Assembly (NCBI GenBank): GCA_029433155.1 | Contig: JAQYTT010000004.1 | Location: 31,165 to 95,164, forward strand | Direction: 5' to 3' | Source of the DNA: Lactobacillaceae bacterium L1_55_11 | GTDB lineage: Bacteria; Bacillota; Bacilli; Lactobacillales; Lactobacillaceae | DNA: 64,000 bases | Part shown: positions 24,348 through 33,734 of the stretch, piece after piece | Layout: each line of letters starts with the position of its first letter | Position numbering within the stretch: the first letter of the stretch is position 1 | Translations under genes and position numbers: made by a program | Notes under the pieces: generated by a model | What the model saw: the letters and a program-made list of their open reading frames with translations, nothing else | What the model was told of the DNA's origin: nothing | Databases searched by the model: none

Positions 24348-26801
24348 TTAACGCAGAGCAGTCCACTTCCAGTCAGTGAATTCAGGAATATCGCGTCCTT
24401 CTTCACGGGTAACCTTGAAGTGCTTTGCCAAGATATCGTTCATCTTAGTGATGAAGGTATCAGCAGCGGCCTGATCGACAACACCGCGGTCAGCCAAAAC
24501 GCTAACGGCTTCAGCAGCCTGGTGGAAGCGATCAAGGTGTGAGTAAACACGCATGTCGTAAGTAGTCGTGATGTCACCATCTTCACGGTAGCCGTGAACA
24601 TAGACGTCACCGCGGAACTTACGTTCGAAGAAGAATGACTCAACCAAGTCTTCAAAGCCGTGGTAACCAAAGATAACTGGTGTGTCAGCCTGGAAGAACT
24701 TGTCAAAGTCTTCATCAGCAAGTTCACGCTCATCGTTACCAGCAGCCTCTGACTTCTTCTGAAGACGGAGCAACTCAACGATGTTAACGTAGCGGAACTT
24801 AACTTCTGGGAACTCCTGGTTAACCAACCAAAGGGCTGCCAGCGTTTCAATCGTTGGTTCCGTACCAGCTGAGGCGAAAGTAATGTCAACCTTACCCATA
24901 GGTGCAGTTGAGGCCCAGTCAATAACCTTCAAACCTTCGCTAGCCAATTCATCGGCTTCATCAGCGTTAAACCACTGTTGACGAGGCTGCTTAGAAATAA
25001 CCATGTGGTTAACCTTTGAGTGCTCGCTGAAGGCACGTTCCATAACGGCCAAGGCTGAGTTTCCATCGGCTGGCAGGTACTGGCGAATGAAGTTAGCCTT
25101 CTTTTCAGCCAAGTGCGTCAGCATACCAGGATCCTGGTGAGTATAACCGTTGTGGTCCTGCTGGAAGGCAGTTGAAGTTGAAATCAAGTTCAGTGATGGG
25201 TAGTCATTACGCCATGGCTGTTCTGAGGCATGACGCAACCACTTGAAGTGCTGAGTGATCATTGAATCAACCACGCGCAGGAATGACTCATATGAAGCAA
25301 AGATTCCGACACGGCCAGTCAAAGTATAACCTTCAAGCCAACCTTCAGCCTGGTGCTCAGACAACTGGGCATCCAAGATCCGGCCAACTGGGGCTTCGTA
25401 CTGGTCGTTAGGGTCCTTAACTTCTTCCATCCACTGACGGTTAGTGGTGTCAAAGAGACTCCACAAACGGTTTGACATGGTTTCATCAGGTCCGAAGACA
25501 CGGAATGAAGTTGGGTTCTTCTTCATGACTTCTTCAAGGTAAGTCGACAAAGTGAACATGTCCATGTTGTGGTTGGCGTCCGTCAACAAGGTACCACGGT
25601 TGTCAGGGGTAATCTTGTTGGTGTAGTCACGCCAGTTAGGCAACTCCAAGTCCTTCAGCTCTTCGCCGCGAGGACGACCACCGTTGGTAATTGGGTTAGC
25701 TGACATCCGCTTGTCACCCTTAGGGGCGATAGCCTTAACGTCATCCTTCAACGAACCATCAGCGTTAAAGAGTTCTTCTGGCTTGTATGAGTTCATCCAC
25801 TCTTCAAACTCTGGCAAGGTTGACAAGTCACCCTGTGACAGAGGCAATGGTACTTGGTGAGAACGGAATGAGTTCTCGATTGGCAGACCCTTCTGGTCGA
25901 AGCGAGGTCCACCCCAGCCCTTAGGCAGGCGAGCAATAATCACTGGCCATGGGGCAATCGTACCGTCTTGGTACTTGTTGTTTTCACGGGCATCCTTCTG
26001 GATGGCCTTGATATCTTCGATGGCCTGGTCGAAGACCTTAGCAGCCTTCTCGTGGTAGGTCATGTAGTCATGGATGTCATCGTTTTCGATGAAGCGAGGC
26101 GTGTAGCCCAGTCCTTCGAAGAACTTTGAAATCTCTTCATCACTCATCCGTGAGAAGACCGTTGGGTTAGAAATCTTAAAGCCGTTCAAGTCCAAGATTG
26201 GCAAAACGGCACCATCGTTCTTAGGGTTGATAAACTTGATTGAGTGCCATGAACCCATTGATGGACCAGTTTCAGATTCACCATCACCAACTACCGTAAA
26301 GGCAATCTGGTCTGGGTTATCCAAGATAGCACCATAACCGTGTGACAGTGAGTAACCTAATTCACCACCTTCGTGGAGGGAACCAGGGGTCTGAGCAGTC
26401 ATGTGCGAACCAATTCCACCTGGGAATGAGAAGCGCTTGAACAAGATTGACATACCCTCCAAGTCTTGGGTAACTTCAGGATAGTCTTCAGTATACTCAC
26501 CATCCAGGTAAGCGTTGGTAACCATTACCTGGCCACCGTGTCCAGGACCACCAATGTAGAACATGTTCAAGTCATACTTGTTGATCAGGCGGTTAGCGTG
26601 AGCATACAAGAAAGTTTGACCTGAGATCGTTCCCCAGTGTCCAATTGGCTTAACTTTAACGTCTTCTGGTTGGATTGGCGTCTTAGTAACTGAGAAAAGG
26701 GGGTTGCTCTTCAAGAAGATCATCCCAGCTGACAAGTAGTTAGTAGCACGCCACCACTTGTCGACCGTTCCCAAGTACTCTTTTGAATTGTAATCAACCA
26801 T
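24348..26801 (-). CDS. xpkA: Xylulose-5-phosphate/fructose-6-phosphate phosphoketolase
   Basis: The 817-residue thiamine-diphosphate enzyme is full length. It shows the N-terminal XFP domain ([28 protein letters not shown]), [18 protein letters not shown], the cofactor motif [13 protein letters not shown] with Asp/Glu, and the C-terminal domain ending [16 protein letters not shown]. It splits xylulose 5-phosphate into acetyl phosphate and glyceraldehyde 3-phosphate, the key step of heterolactic fermentation, with zwf in the same window feeding it. It closely resembles Leuconostoc/Weissella enzymes. The ATG follows AAGGAG by 12 bases. A strong promoter with a palindrome in its spacer and a nearby GntR gene suggest regulation. 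Confidence 0.98.
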   Translation of the reverse strand: MVDYNSKEYLGTVDKWWRATNYLSAGMIFLKSNPLFSVTKTPIQPEDVKVKPIGHWGTISGQTFLYAHANRLINKYDLNMFYIGGPGHGGQVMVTNAYLDGEYTEDYPEVTQDLEGMSILFKRFSFPGGIGSHMTAQTPGSLHEGGELGYSLSHGYGAILDNPDQIAFTVVGDGESETGPSMGSWHSIKFINPKNDGAVLPILDLNGFKISNPTVFSRMSDEEISKFFEGLGYTPRFIENDDIHDYMTYHEKAAKVFDQAIEDIKAIQKDARENNKYQDGTIAPWPVIIARLPKGWGGPRFDQKGLPIENSFRSHQVPLPLSQGDLSTLPEFEEWMNSYKPEELFNADGSLKDDVKAIAPKGDKRMSANPITNGGRPRGEELKDLELPNWRDYTNKITPDNRGTLLTDANHNMDMFTLSTYLEEVMKKNPTSFRVFGPDETMSNRLWSLFDTTNRQWMEEVKDPNDQYEAPVGRILDAQLSEHQAEGWLEGYTLTGRVGIFASYESFLRVVDSMITQHFKWLRHASEQPWRNDYPSLNLISTSTAFQQDHNGYTHQDPGMLTHLAEKKANFIRQYLPADGNSALAVMERAFSEHSKVNHMVISKQPRQQWFNADEADELASEGLKVIDWASTAPMGKVDITFASAGTEPTIETLAALWLVNQEFPEVKFRYVNIVELLRLQKKSEAAGNDERELADEDFDKFFQADTPVIFGYHGFEDLVESFFFERKFRGDVYVHGYREDGDITTTYDMRVYSHLDRFHQAAEAVSVLADRGVVDQAAADTFITKMNDILAKHFKVTREEGRDIPEFTDWKWTALR

Positions 26802-26874
26802 AAAAAATCAGTACTCCTTATCGATACTTTACAGAATTCGTAAACCACGAATCTTTCCGTTATTTACACCTCAT

Positions 26875-26903
26875 AGTATAACGAAAGCCCTGGGCTTCTT
26901 CAA
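26875..26903 (-). promoter_or_regulatory. xpkA promoter with palindrome in the spacer
   Basis: TTGAAG (26898-26903), 17 bases, TATACT (26875-26880) on minus. AAGCCC-T-GGGCTT (26885-26897) is a 13-bp perfect palindrome filling the spacer, a likely repressor site. The leader is about 70 bases. Confidence 0.65.
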
Positions 26904-26905
26904 GC

Positions 26906-26925
26906 AAAAAGGCCCGATTGGGCCT
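26906..26925 (-). terminator. Terminator of the gntR-type gene
   Basis: AGGCCC-AATC-GGGCCT is followed by TTTTTG on minus, immediately upstream of the xpkA -35. Confidence 0.75.
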
Positions 26926-26955
26926 GGTTTATCAGTATTTTGGTTGCTTCCATAA

Positions 26956-26979
26956 AATAATTGGACCGGTCCAATTATT
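26956..26979. promoter_or_regulatory. 24-bp perfect palindrome over the gntR stop codon
   Basis: AATAATTGGACC and its complement meet without a loop. The core TTGGACCGGTCCAA looks like an operator; because TTTT follows on minus it could also help termination. It lies about 50 bases upstream of the xpkA -35. Confidence 0.45.
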
Positions 26980-27703
26980 CGGAGTCCAAACTCACGAAAG
27001 CATTGTAGCGGAGGTAGCGATAATGCAGGCGCATCGTGGAGAATTCCAGGGGCGTGCCGTCATCCATGAAGAAGATTCCTTCCATGATACCCACCGGCTC
27101 GTTTTCTTTGAGCTTGAGTAATTCTTGGTCCTCGGCACCACTGGGCTCGGCCATGACGGTCATAAAGGACTTGGTCACCGTGCGGGACTTGCTTTGTTCA
27201 ATGTATTCATAAATTGACTTGGCAACAATTTCCCGGTTTAATCCCGGCAAAAGGCTGATGGGTACGTACCCTTTTTCAATCATAAAGGGCACATCCCCCA
27301 GACGCCGCAGGCGCTTAATCTCGTAAACAAAGTCCCCTTCGTTTAAAAAGAGGGCCTGTTGGAGTTCCGGTGTGGCTGGAATCACCTGAAAGTCTAGCAG
27401 TTCGATGCTAGGTGCCTCGCCATTAATCCGGAAGGAGTCCGAAACCCCCAGGTTAGAGCCCTCGTGCTGGAAAATGGCCTGGTTTTTTAGATAGAGCGGG
27501 TTCACGAAAGTGCCGCTGCCCCGCTTTTTAAAGATAATTCCCTGCTGAACTAGCACATTGAGGGCCCGCTTGATTGAGGAGCGGGATACATGGTAGTGGT
27601 CGGCCAGGGTCCGTTCGTCCGGCAACTTGAGGTCGGGGAACTCACCCTGGTAAATTTTTTGTTTGATATCGGCTTGCACCGTGGCATAAATTGCTTCTGA
27701 CAT
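26975..27703 (-). CDS. GntR-family (HutC/UTRA) transcriptional regulator
   Basis: The 242-residue protein has an N-terminal winged helix (LPDERTLADHYHVSRSSIKRAL, with GIIFKKRGSGTFV as wing) and a C-terminal UTRA ligand-binding domain (residues 85-240). UTRA domains usually bind sugar phosphates or related effectors. It lies directly upstream of xpkA on the same strand, so control of phosphoketolase by a pentose- or hexose-phosphate signal is a sensible guess. The start ATG lies nine bases after a TGGTAAACT element and lacks a ribosome binding site. Palindromes at its own promoter (27726-27738) and in the xpkA promoter are candidate operators. Confidence 0.88.
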   Translation of the reverse strand: MSEAIYATVQADIKQKIYQGEFPDLKLPDERTLADHYHVSRSSIKRALNVLVQQGIIFKKRGSGTFVNPLYLKNQAIFQHEGSNLGVSDSFRINGEAPSIELLDFQVIPATPELQQALFLNEGDFVYEIKRLRRLGDVPFMIEKGYVPISLLPGLNREIVAKSIYEYIEQSKSRTVTKSFMTVMAEPSGAEDQELLKLKENEPVGIMEGIFFMDDGTPLEFSTMRLHYRYLRYNAFVSLDSE

Positions 27704-27710
27704 AGTAGGA

Positions 27711-27771
27711 TCAGTTTACCACAAACTGGTCTGACCAGCTGCGTCAACCAGCAGCAATTGTGGTAAACTGA
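27711..27771. promoter_or_regulatory. Mirror-image divergent promoters with central operator
   Basis: TCAGTTTACCACAA (27711-27724) and TTGTGGTAAACTGA (27758-27771) form 14-bp inverted arms. Each arm carries an extended -10 (TGG-TAAACT) pointing outward, nine bases from the gntR ATG and six from the ybaK ATG. CTGGTC-T-GACCAG (27726-27738), a 13-bp odd palindrome, sits between the arms. Confidence 0.6.
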
Positions 27772-27775
27772 GGCC

Positions 27776-28270
27776 ATGGCTAAGAAAAAATCTAAGAAAA
27801 CCTTGCCCGAGCAGGTCTTAGACCAGCACGGGATTGCCTATACCCCCTGGTCCTTAAACGTCATGGACCAGAGTGCGGCCGAACGGGCAGCCACCCTGGC
27901 ACCCTTAGGCTTAAAGGATACCGACATTTATAAGACCTTAGCGGCGAACGGCGACAAAACCGGACCCATAGTGGCAGTCTTACCAATTACCGAGCACTTG
28001 TCACTTAAAAAATTAGCGGCGATTTCGGGCAATAAGAAGGCCCACATGCTGCCCTTAAAGGACCTGCAAAAGACCACCGGCTACATCCACGGGGCTAACA
28101 ACCCAGTCGGCATTTGGCAAAACAAGAAGTTCCCTATCTACTTGGACCAAAGCGCCGAGGACCGGGAATATTTCCTAGTCAGTGCCGGCGAGTTAAACCA
28201 CTCCGATCAGGTTAACCCCCAAGACATCGCCCACTTAGTGGATGGCCATTTTGCTGATTTAACCGAATGA
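27776..28270 (+). CDS. ybaK: YbaK/ProX-type aminoacyl-tRNA deacylase
   Basis: The 164-residue protein is a free-standing editing domain. LGLKDTDIYKTLA holds the conserved Lys that positions the substrate, and TGYIHGANNPVGIW with a final DLTE-type tail is typical of YbaK, which hydrolyses Cys-tRNA(Pro). It acts on tRNAs mischarged by prolyl-tRNA synthetase. The ATG comes six bases after a -10 element; GAGG just before it is too near to be a normal ribosome binding site, so the message is probably leaderless. It is divergent from gntR and ends at a strong terminator. Confidence 0.9.
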   Translation: MAKKKSKKTLPEQVLDQHGIAYTPWSLNVMDQSAAERAATLAPLGLKDTDIYKTLAANGDKTGPIVAVLPITEHLSLKKLAAISGNKKAHMLPLKDLQKTTGYIHGANNPVGIWQNKKFPIYLDQSAEDREYFLVSAGELNHSDQVNPQDIAHLVDGHFADLTE

Positions 28271-28295
28271 AAAAGCACCCGTTTGGGTGCTTTTT
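28270..28295. terminator. Bidirectional terminator between ybaK and dnaB
   Basis: AAAAGCACCC-GTTT-GGGTGCTTTT is a perfect stem, followed by T on both strands. Confidence 0.9.
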
Positions 28296-28298
28296 TGT

Positions 28299-29774
28299 TT
28301 ACCAGCCATTACTGATATCTGGGGTAGGTTGGGGTTGACTAGGCGCTGACAAGTATCCGGGCGCCATCGGGCTGAACTTAAAGGTCGGCTTGTTAAACAT
28401 CAAGGTTGCCTTACCCCGGGCACCAGCCCGGTTTTTCTCTAAGATAACCTCAATTGGGACCGCCTCTTGTTCCGGCTCTTCCTGGCCGTACTCGCCGTCT
28501 TCCCCCTCATTGCGGTAGTAATCTTCCCGGTACAGGAAGGCCACAATGTCGGCATCTTGTTCAATCGAACCAGATTCACGCAGGTCCGAAAGTAGGGGCC
28601 GCTTATCCTGGCGCTGTTCCACGCCTCGACTCAGTTGGGCCAGGGCCACGATGGGTGTATGCAACTCCTTGGCCAGCTTCTTAATGGAACGGGAAGTTTC
28701 AGAAACTGCCTGCTGCCGGCTCTCGGTATTGTTAGACTCAATCAGGCCCAGGTAATCAATTAGGACCAGGCCAAGGGGGTGAGGGTTCTCATCCCGTCCC
28801 TCGATCGTCATCTTACCGAGTAAGTCCTTTTCTAGCTTACGCAGCTTGGCACTAATCTGATTCATCCGGATGCCGGGTGTGTCATCTAAGTAAATTTGCA
28901 TCCGCGCCAAGGATTGCATGGCCACGGTCAGTGACTGCCAATCCTCCCGATCCATTTGTCCGGTTGTTAGATGGTTGGCATCAATCCCACCTTCGGCCGC
29001 CACCAGACGGGTGACCAAATCAACGGCCCCCATTTCCAGACTGAAAACCACGACTGGTTTCTGATCATTTTTGGCGGCATTCTTGGCCACGTTTAAGGCA
29101 AAGGCCGTCTTACCAACCGCTGGCCGGGCCCCAATGACAATCATCTGATCCTCACGGAAACCATGGGTCAACTTGTCCAACTCGGGATAGCCGGTCGCTA
29201 GGCCAACCACATCATCCTCATTGGCGGCCGCATTATCCAGGTTTTCCTGGAATTCCTGCAGAACATCCTTGATGGCCCGCAGATCGTCATCACCACGGTT
29301 CTCAGCCAACTGGTCCAGTTGGTGACTGAGATTTTCCATTAGGTTTTCACTGTCATCACTGCTGTCATAGGCCAGCGACATCGTCTGGGTTAAGTCCCCA
29401 ATCATCCGCCGCAAAGTGGCCTTTTCATGAACAATGTTGGCGTAGTGGCGCAGGTTAGCAGCCGAGGCGATTGACTCCGAAATCTCAGCCAGGTAGGCCA
29501 TGCCGCCCACGTTTTCCAGCTCCTGCCTACTGTTGAGCTTGTCTTGCAGGGTCAGCATGTCGATGGGCCGCTGCTCATCAACCAGACTTTCCATGGCCTT
29601 GAAAATGGTTTGATGGGCCTGCCGATAAAAATCATCGGCACTCAAGATGGCCTGAGCAGCCACCAGGGCTGCATCCGAATTCACATCAAAGAAAATGGCA
29701 CCTAAGACCGCCCTCTCGGCATCAATATCTTGCGGTGGCTGACGGTACTCATTGCCCATCAGACTATTATCCAT
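28299..29774 (-). CDS. dnaB: Replicative DNA helicase DnaB
   Basis: The 491-residue hexameric helicase (named dnaC in Bacillus) has the N-terminal DnaB domain (PQDIDAERAVLGAIFFD), Walker A GARPAVGKTAFAL, Walker B LVLIDYLGLI and DLRESGSIEQDADIVAFLYR. It unwinds DNA at the fork and loads with primase. It starts two bases after the rplI stop, so the genes are co-transcribed, as in most Firmicutes near the origin. There is no sign of an intein or insertion. The C-terminus has a short Pro/Gln tail. Confidence 0.98.
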   Translation of the reverse strand: MDNSLMGNEYRQPPQDIDAERAVLGAIFFDVNSDAALVAAQAILSADDFYRQAHQTIFKAMESLVDEQRPIDMLTLQDKLNSRQELENVGGMAYLAEISESIASAANLRHYANIVHEKATLRRMIGDLTQTMSLAYDSSDDSENLMENLSHQLDQLAENRGDDDLRAIKDVLQEFQENLDNAAANEDDVVGLATGYPELDKLTHGFREDQMIVIGARPAVGKTAFALNVAKNAAKNDQKPVVVFSLEMGAVDLVTRLVAAEGGIDANHLTTGQMDREDWQSLTVAMQSLARMQIYLDDTPGIRMNQISAKLRKLEKDLLGKMTIEGRDENPHPLGLVLIDYLGLIESNNTESRQQAVSETSRSIKKLAKELHTPIVALAQLSRGVEQRQDKRPLLSDLRESGSIEQDADIVAFLYREDYYRNEGEDGEYGQEEPEQEAVPIEVILEKNRAGARGKATLMFNKPTFKFSPMAPGYLSAPSQPQPTPDISNGW

Positions 29775-29776
29775 TA

Positions 29777-30229
29777 TTAACCCTCACTTACATGTACCCG
29801 CAAATTGGCCGTCACCTGGTGGTGCAGCTTAACAGGCACGTCTACATAGCCCAAGGAGTGGATGGGCTGATTGAGCTCCATCTTACGCTTGTCTAACTTA
29901 ACCTTGTACTGGTCCGCCAGGGCGCTGACAATTTGCTTGGTTGAAATGGCACCAAACAGCCGGCCATCGGCCCCAGACTTACCCTTGAGTTCGACCACCG
30001 TCTTCTCATCTTCAAAGAAGTCTCGGAGGTCTTTGGCCTGCTTAAGTTCCTCAGCGGCCTGCTTTTCCTCGGCCCGCTTGCGGCCCTTAACGGCACCCAA
30101 GTTTTTACCAGTGGCCGCTTCGGCCTTATGGTTTTTAATCAAGAAGTTATTGGCATAGCCATCAGGGACGTCCTTGACTTCCCCCTTCTTACCACGACCT
30201 TTAACGTCTTCTAAAAATACAACTTTCAT
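29777..30229 (-). CDS. rplI: 50S ribosomal protein L9
   Basis: The 150-residue protein has the N-terminal L9 fold ([30 protein letters not shown], here cited by its key GKKGEVK and GYANNFL blocks), a long central helix and a C-terminal domain ending VHVSEG. It binds 23S rRNA near L1. It lies between gdpP (nine-base gap) and dnaB (two-base gap), a conserved arrangement. Confidence 0.98.
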   Translation of the reverse strand: MKVVFLEDVKGRGKKGEVKDVPDGYANNFLIKNHKAEAATGKNLGAVKGRKRAEEKQAAEELKQAKDLRDFFEDEKTVVELKGKSGADGRLFGAISTKQIVSALADQYKVKLDKRKMELNQPIHSLGYVDVPVKLHHQVTANLRVHVSEG

Positions 30230-30238
30230 GGTGCCTCC

Positions 30239-32272
30239 TTATTCTTCGTTTTCCGCCTGTTCAGCAATAGCCTGGACCAACTGCTCCCGGGCTTCATCGG
30301 TGGTAACATCAGTCATCTGCGTGGCAGCGTTCGATAGGTGACCGCCGCCACCAAGGGCTTCCATCACGGTCTGGACGTTACGGGTACCCGTTGAACGGGC
30401 TGAAATACCGACCCGCCCATCCTGGCGCTTGGTAATGACAAAGGATGCATCCACGCCACTAATTTGCAAGAGCTCATCGGCTGCCTGGGCAGTAATCAAA
30501 CCGGAATAAACCTCATCATTTTCACCGGTAACAATGGCGGAGTGGTGCTCGATTTCGGCCATGTTAATCAGGTGCGTCCGGGCCTTAAAGTCACTGAACT
30601 TTTCCTTCATGAAGGACTGAATCAAGTTACTATCAGCCCCGTTGGCCCGCAGGTAACTGGCCGCATCAAAGGTTCGCGAACCAGTCCGCAGGGTGAAGTT
30701 CTTCGTATCCACTTGGATACCACCCAACATGGCCGTCGCTTCAATCTTGGTAATGGGCGCATCACTCTGGTTTTGGTACTGCAGTAACTCAGTAATTAAC
30801 TCAGACGTTGAAGAAGCGTAAGGCTCAATGTAGGAAAGCAGGGGCTTTTCTTCCAGACCTTGCTCTGCCAAACGGTGGTGGTCAATGACCACAATCCGGT
30901 GGCTCAGTTCTTCCAAGAGCTTAGGAGCACCCGAGAGACTGGCCTTGGCGTGATCAACCAAGACCAGCAGGGTCCGGTCATCGGCCAACTTCAGAGCTTG
31001 GGACTCATCAATTAAGGATTCCTTAATCGTGCGTCCCGGAGTTGAGTCCTCAGACTCATTCCGCCGTAACTCCGTCAGCAGCAACTTGATATCGCTGTAA
31101 ACGTGGTCCTCGTCGACGATGACAAAGGCCGGCTTATTGCGGGTTTGGGCAAAGCGCCAAATCCCAAGCGCAGCGCCAACCGCATCCAGGTCAGGCGTGC
31201 TGTGGCCAACTACCATAATCCGGTCGGACTGGTCCATCAGCTCGGCAATCGTTTGCGAAATCACGCGGGCCCGAACCCGGGTCCGCTTTTCCATTGGGTT
31301 GGTGGTACCACCGTAGAAACGGGCCGGCGCATTCTCCGCCTTAACCACCACCTGGTCACCACCGCGACCTAAGGCCAGGTCTAGGTTGGTCTGAGCCAGG
31401 TGAATCAGCTCGTTAATGTCCTCTTCACCGTAACTAATCCCCATCGACAGGGTCAGCGGTGAATTCTGCTGGGCAGTGGCTTCCCGAATCTTTTTAACTA
31501 CGCCAAACTTACCATCTTCAGCCGACTTCAGACTGGTCTGGTAACCAAAGGCAATATATGAAACCGGGCTTAAGCGCCGCAGGTAGAAGTCGTTATCCAG
31601 GGCCCAATCAGACAATTCACTGGTCACATAGGTCCGCAGCTTAGAGGTCTCGGATTCACTCAGGCCATCGGTCACTTCTTCGTAGTTATCAACTGAAATC
31701 AGACCACCTACCAAGCGGTGGTCATCAAAGTCACGCTTAATATCAGCTGATGCCGTGACATCCAACAGGTAAATCACGTGGAGGTTTTCTTGGATGAGAA
31801 TCGAAAAGGTCCGCCCCAACCAGTTAATGGTCTGCAGGGGCTCCCCTTCGGCCTCTTTTTTCATCTCGGCCTCAAACTGACCATCCAACTCGGCCAAGGG
31901 CATCCCAATGACTTCCTCTTTACCGAGGTAAGACTGCAGGTAAGGGTTGACCCAGTCAACGTGCTGCTGGTCATCTAAGAGGATGATCCCCAGGGGCATG
32001 TCAATTAAGGCCTCCTGCTCGGTCCGACCAATTCGATAGGTCAAATCGCTCAAATAGGCTTCCATGCTCTGGGTGGTGGACTTAATATTTTGAACCGTCA
32101 AACTCAAAACAATAGCCACGATGCCCAGCCAAATAATCCCCAGTAAGAGATTAAGGGCTAGGGCGAAAATGACACTGACAATACTAATGATAAATAAGAA
32201 TAGGTGGACCGCACCAAACTGCGACCGCTTGATAAAATTGGGTAAATGAATGGAATCCCAAAGTCGTTTCAT
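30239..32272 (-). CDS. gdpP: Cyclic-di-AMP phosphodiesterase GdpP
   Basis: The 677-residue protein has two N-terminal membrane helices (about 20-60), a PAS-like domain (GIILLDDQQHVDWVNPYL), a degenerate GGDEF domain and DHH/DHHA1 domains. DHH motifs are VVGHSTPDLDAVGAALG, VLVDHAKAS and VIDHHRLAE, and DHHA1 shows GGGGHLSNAATQM. It cleaves c-di-AMP to pApA and thus influences osmotic balance, wall stress and beta-lactam tolerance. It leads gdpP-rplI-dnaB. All metal-binding motifs look intact. Confidence 0.97.
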   Translation of the reverse strand: MKRLWDSIHLPNFIKRSQFGAVHLFLFIISIVSVIFALALNLLLGIIWLGIVAIVLSLTVQNIKSTTQSMEAYLSDLTYRIGRTEQEALIDMPLGIILLDDQQHVDWVNPYLQSYLGKEEVIGMPLAELDGQFEAEMKKEAEGEPLQTINWLGRTFSILIQENLHVIYLLDVTASADIKRDFDDHRLVGGLISVDNYEEVTDGLSESETSKLRTYVTSELSDWALDNDFYLRRLSPVSYIAFGYQTSLKSAEDGKFGVVKKIREATAQQNSPLTLSMGISYGEEDINELIHLAQTNLDLALGRGGDQVVVKAENAPARFYGGTTNPMEKRTRVRARVISQTIAELMDQSDRIMVVGHSTPDLDAVGAALGIWRFAQTRNKPAFVIVDEDHVYSDIKLLLTELRRNESEDSTPGRTIKESLIDESQALKLADDRTLLVLVDHAKASLSGAPKLLEELSHRIVVIDHHRLAEQGLEEKPLLSYIEPYASSTSELITELLQYQNQSDAPITKIEATAMLGGIQVDTKNFTLRTGSRTFDAASYLRANGADSNLIQSFMKEKFSDFKARTHLINMAEIEHHSAIVTGENDEVYSGLITAQAADELLQISGVDASFVITKRQDGRVGISARSTGTRNVQTVMEALGGGGHLSNAATQMTDVTTDEAREQLVQAIAEQAENEE

Positions 32273-32346
32273 AAAGTACTCTCCCGAATGAAGCTACCCT
32301 ACATTTTACCACAGCTAGTCCTTCAATAATTGGTGACTAGTCGATA

Positions 32347-32381
32347 AGAAAAAGGCCCAGGACTTGGTCCCAGGCCTTTGC
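32347..32381 (-). terminator. Terminator of rpsF-ssb-rpsR
   Basis: The stem GGCCTGGGAC/GTCCTGGGCC has a three-base loop and TTTTT on minus. Confidence 0.88.
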
Positions 32382-32387
32382 CTCACC

Positions 32388-32648
32388 TTAATCTTCGGCA
32401 ACGAATGGCAGCAAAGCCATAATCCGTGCACGCTTGATTGCAGTGGTTACTTTACGTTGGTTCTTAGCTGAAGTTCCCGTAACACGACGAGGCAAGATCT
32501 TACCACGTTCAGAAATGAAACGCTCCAGTAATTCCGTGTCCTTGTAGTCCACGTATTCAATGTGGTTAGCAGCAATGTAGTCAACCTTACGGCGACGACG
32601 GTTACCGCCCTGTGGACGACGACGGGGACGTGAATTTTGTTCAGGCAT
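32388..32648 (-). CDS. rpsR: 30S ribosomal protein S18
   Basis: The 86-residue protein has a basic N-terminus and the conserved core ([45 protein letters not shown]). It forms a pair with S6 on the 30S platform. It is the last gene of rpsF-ssb-rpsR, 31 bases after ssb, and ends at a strong terminator. Confidence 0.98.
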   Translation of the reverse strand: MPEQNSRPRRRPQGGNRRRRKVDYIAANHIEYVDYKDTELLERFISERGKILPRRVTGTSAKNQRKVTTAIKRARIMALLPFVAED

Positions 32649-32679
32649 AGTTCTAACTCCCTTCTATTAGAGTGATGTT

Positions 32680-33252
32680 TTAAAATGGTAGGTCGTCATC
32701 AGAAATGTCGATTTCGCCGCCTTTACCAGCCGCAAAGGGGTTGGCCGCGTTATCGTTATTCCGCGATGAAGCCTGGTTGTCACTGGCGTTTTGGTGGTTG
32801 CCCGCAGCACCATTGCTGGCAAAGGGATCAACGTTATCAAAACCGCCCTGACTTTGATTATTAAAGTTATTGTTACCGCTAAAGTCGTCTCCCTGGCCAC
32901 TGCCGTTTTGGGCCCGACGACGTTCACTTTCTTGCTTAGACTCCAGCAGGGAGAAATTATCAACCACAACCTCGGTCACGTAAACTCGTTGACCTTGGTT
33001 GTTCTCGTAATTACGGGTCTGCAAGCGACCTTCAACGGCCACTAGCGCACCCTTCCCAGTGAAGTTGGCAAAGTTTTCAGCTGACTTACGCCAGATGACA
33101 CAGTTGATGAAATCGGCCTCCCGTTCACCATTACTGTTCGTAAACTGCCGGTTAACGGCCAGGGTAAATGATCCCACGGCAACGCCGGACTGAGTATAAC
33201 GCAATTCCACATCTCGGGTCAGCCGCCCAATTAATACAACTCTATTAATCAT
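32680..33252 (-). CDS. ssb: Single-stranded DNA-binding protein
   Basis: The 190-residue protein has the OB fold in residues 1-110 ([61 protein letters not shown]), a Gly/Asn/Gln-rich flexible tail and the acidic tip ISDDDLPF that recruits replication and repair partners. It lies between rpsF and rpsR as usual. Confidence 0.98.
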   Translation of the reverse strand: MINRVVLIGRLTRDVELRYTQSGVAVGSFTLAVNRQFTNSNGEREADFINCVIWRKSAENFANFTGKGALVAVEGRLQTRNYENNQGQRVYVTEVVVDNFSLLESKQESERRRAQNGSGQGDDFSGNNNFNNQSQGGFDNVDPFASNGAAGNHQNASDNQASSRNNDNAANPFAAGKGGEIDISDDDLPF

Positions 33253-33282
33253 GATTACAGGTCCTTTCCCGGTGGAATGGGA

Positions 33283-33579
33283 TTATTCAGCGTCGCGCTT
33301 AACAATCATTTGACGCAAGATTTCGCCAGAAATCTTAGCCAAACGATCAAATTCATTGGCAGCTTGGTCGTCATCGGCAGTGAAATTAACAATGTGGTAA
33401 GTACCTTCACGGTAACCAGCAATTTCATATGCGAAGCGACGCGTAGCCCAATCAGCTGACTTAGCAATGTTGGCACCGTTCTTAGTCAGGATACCGTCGA
33501 AGCGTTCTACCAACGCCTTCTTGGCATCTGCATCCAAATCAGGGCGAACAATGTAAGTTAGTTCGTATGATGTAGCCAT
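33283..33579 (-). CDS. rpsF: 30S ribosomal protein S6
   Basis: The 98-residue protein starts at the ATG at 33579, after AAGGAGG. It has the S6 ferredoxin-like fold ([41 protein letters not shown]). An in-frame upstream extension is unlikely, because the strong ribosome binding site and the family start agree. It heads rpsF-ssb-rpsR and lies downstream of a leader that may be bound by S6-S18. Confidence 0.98.
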   Translation of the reverse strand: MATSYELTYIVRPDLDADAKKALVERFDGILTKNGANIAKSADWATRRFAYEIAGYREGTYHIVNFTADDDQAANEFDRLAKISGEILRQMIVKRDAE

Positions 33580-33583
33580 GTCG

Positions 33584-33695
33584 TTTATTCCTCCTTTTGG
33601 TCTCTGGCAGCGGTTGCTGCAAGGAGTGCGTGCATCCTGTGCACTCACATCTAGGTATCATACTACAAACAGCCGCCAACTTTCAAGCCCAGCTG
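33584..33695 (-). promoter_or_regulatory. rpsF promoter and possible S6-S18 autoregulatory leader
   Basis: On minus, TTGAAA, 18 bases, TATGAT gives a promoter. The leader has two hairpins, GAGTGC/GCACTC and GCAGC-AACC-GCTGC. The second loop carries CCG, the feature known from S6-S18-binding leaders in other bacteria. Confidence 0.4.
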
Positions 33696-33734
33696 ACTTC
33701 CACCTAACCCATAATACGAAGCGGCAATTATTCC

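Noticed and set aside
26956..26979. Calling the 24-bp palindrome only a terminator
   Set aside because: It has no loop, covers the stop codon, and a normal terminator lies 30 bases further on, so an operator role is at least as likely.
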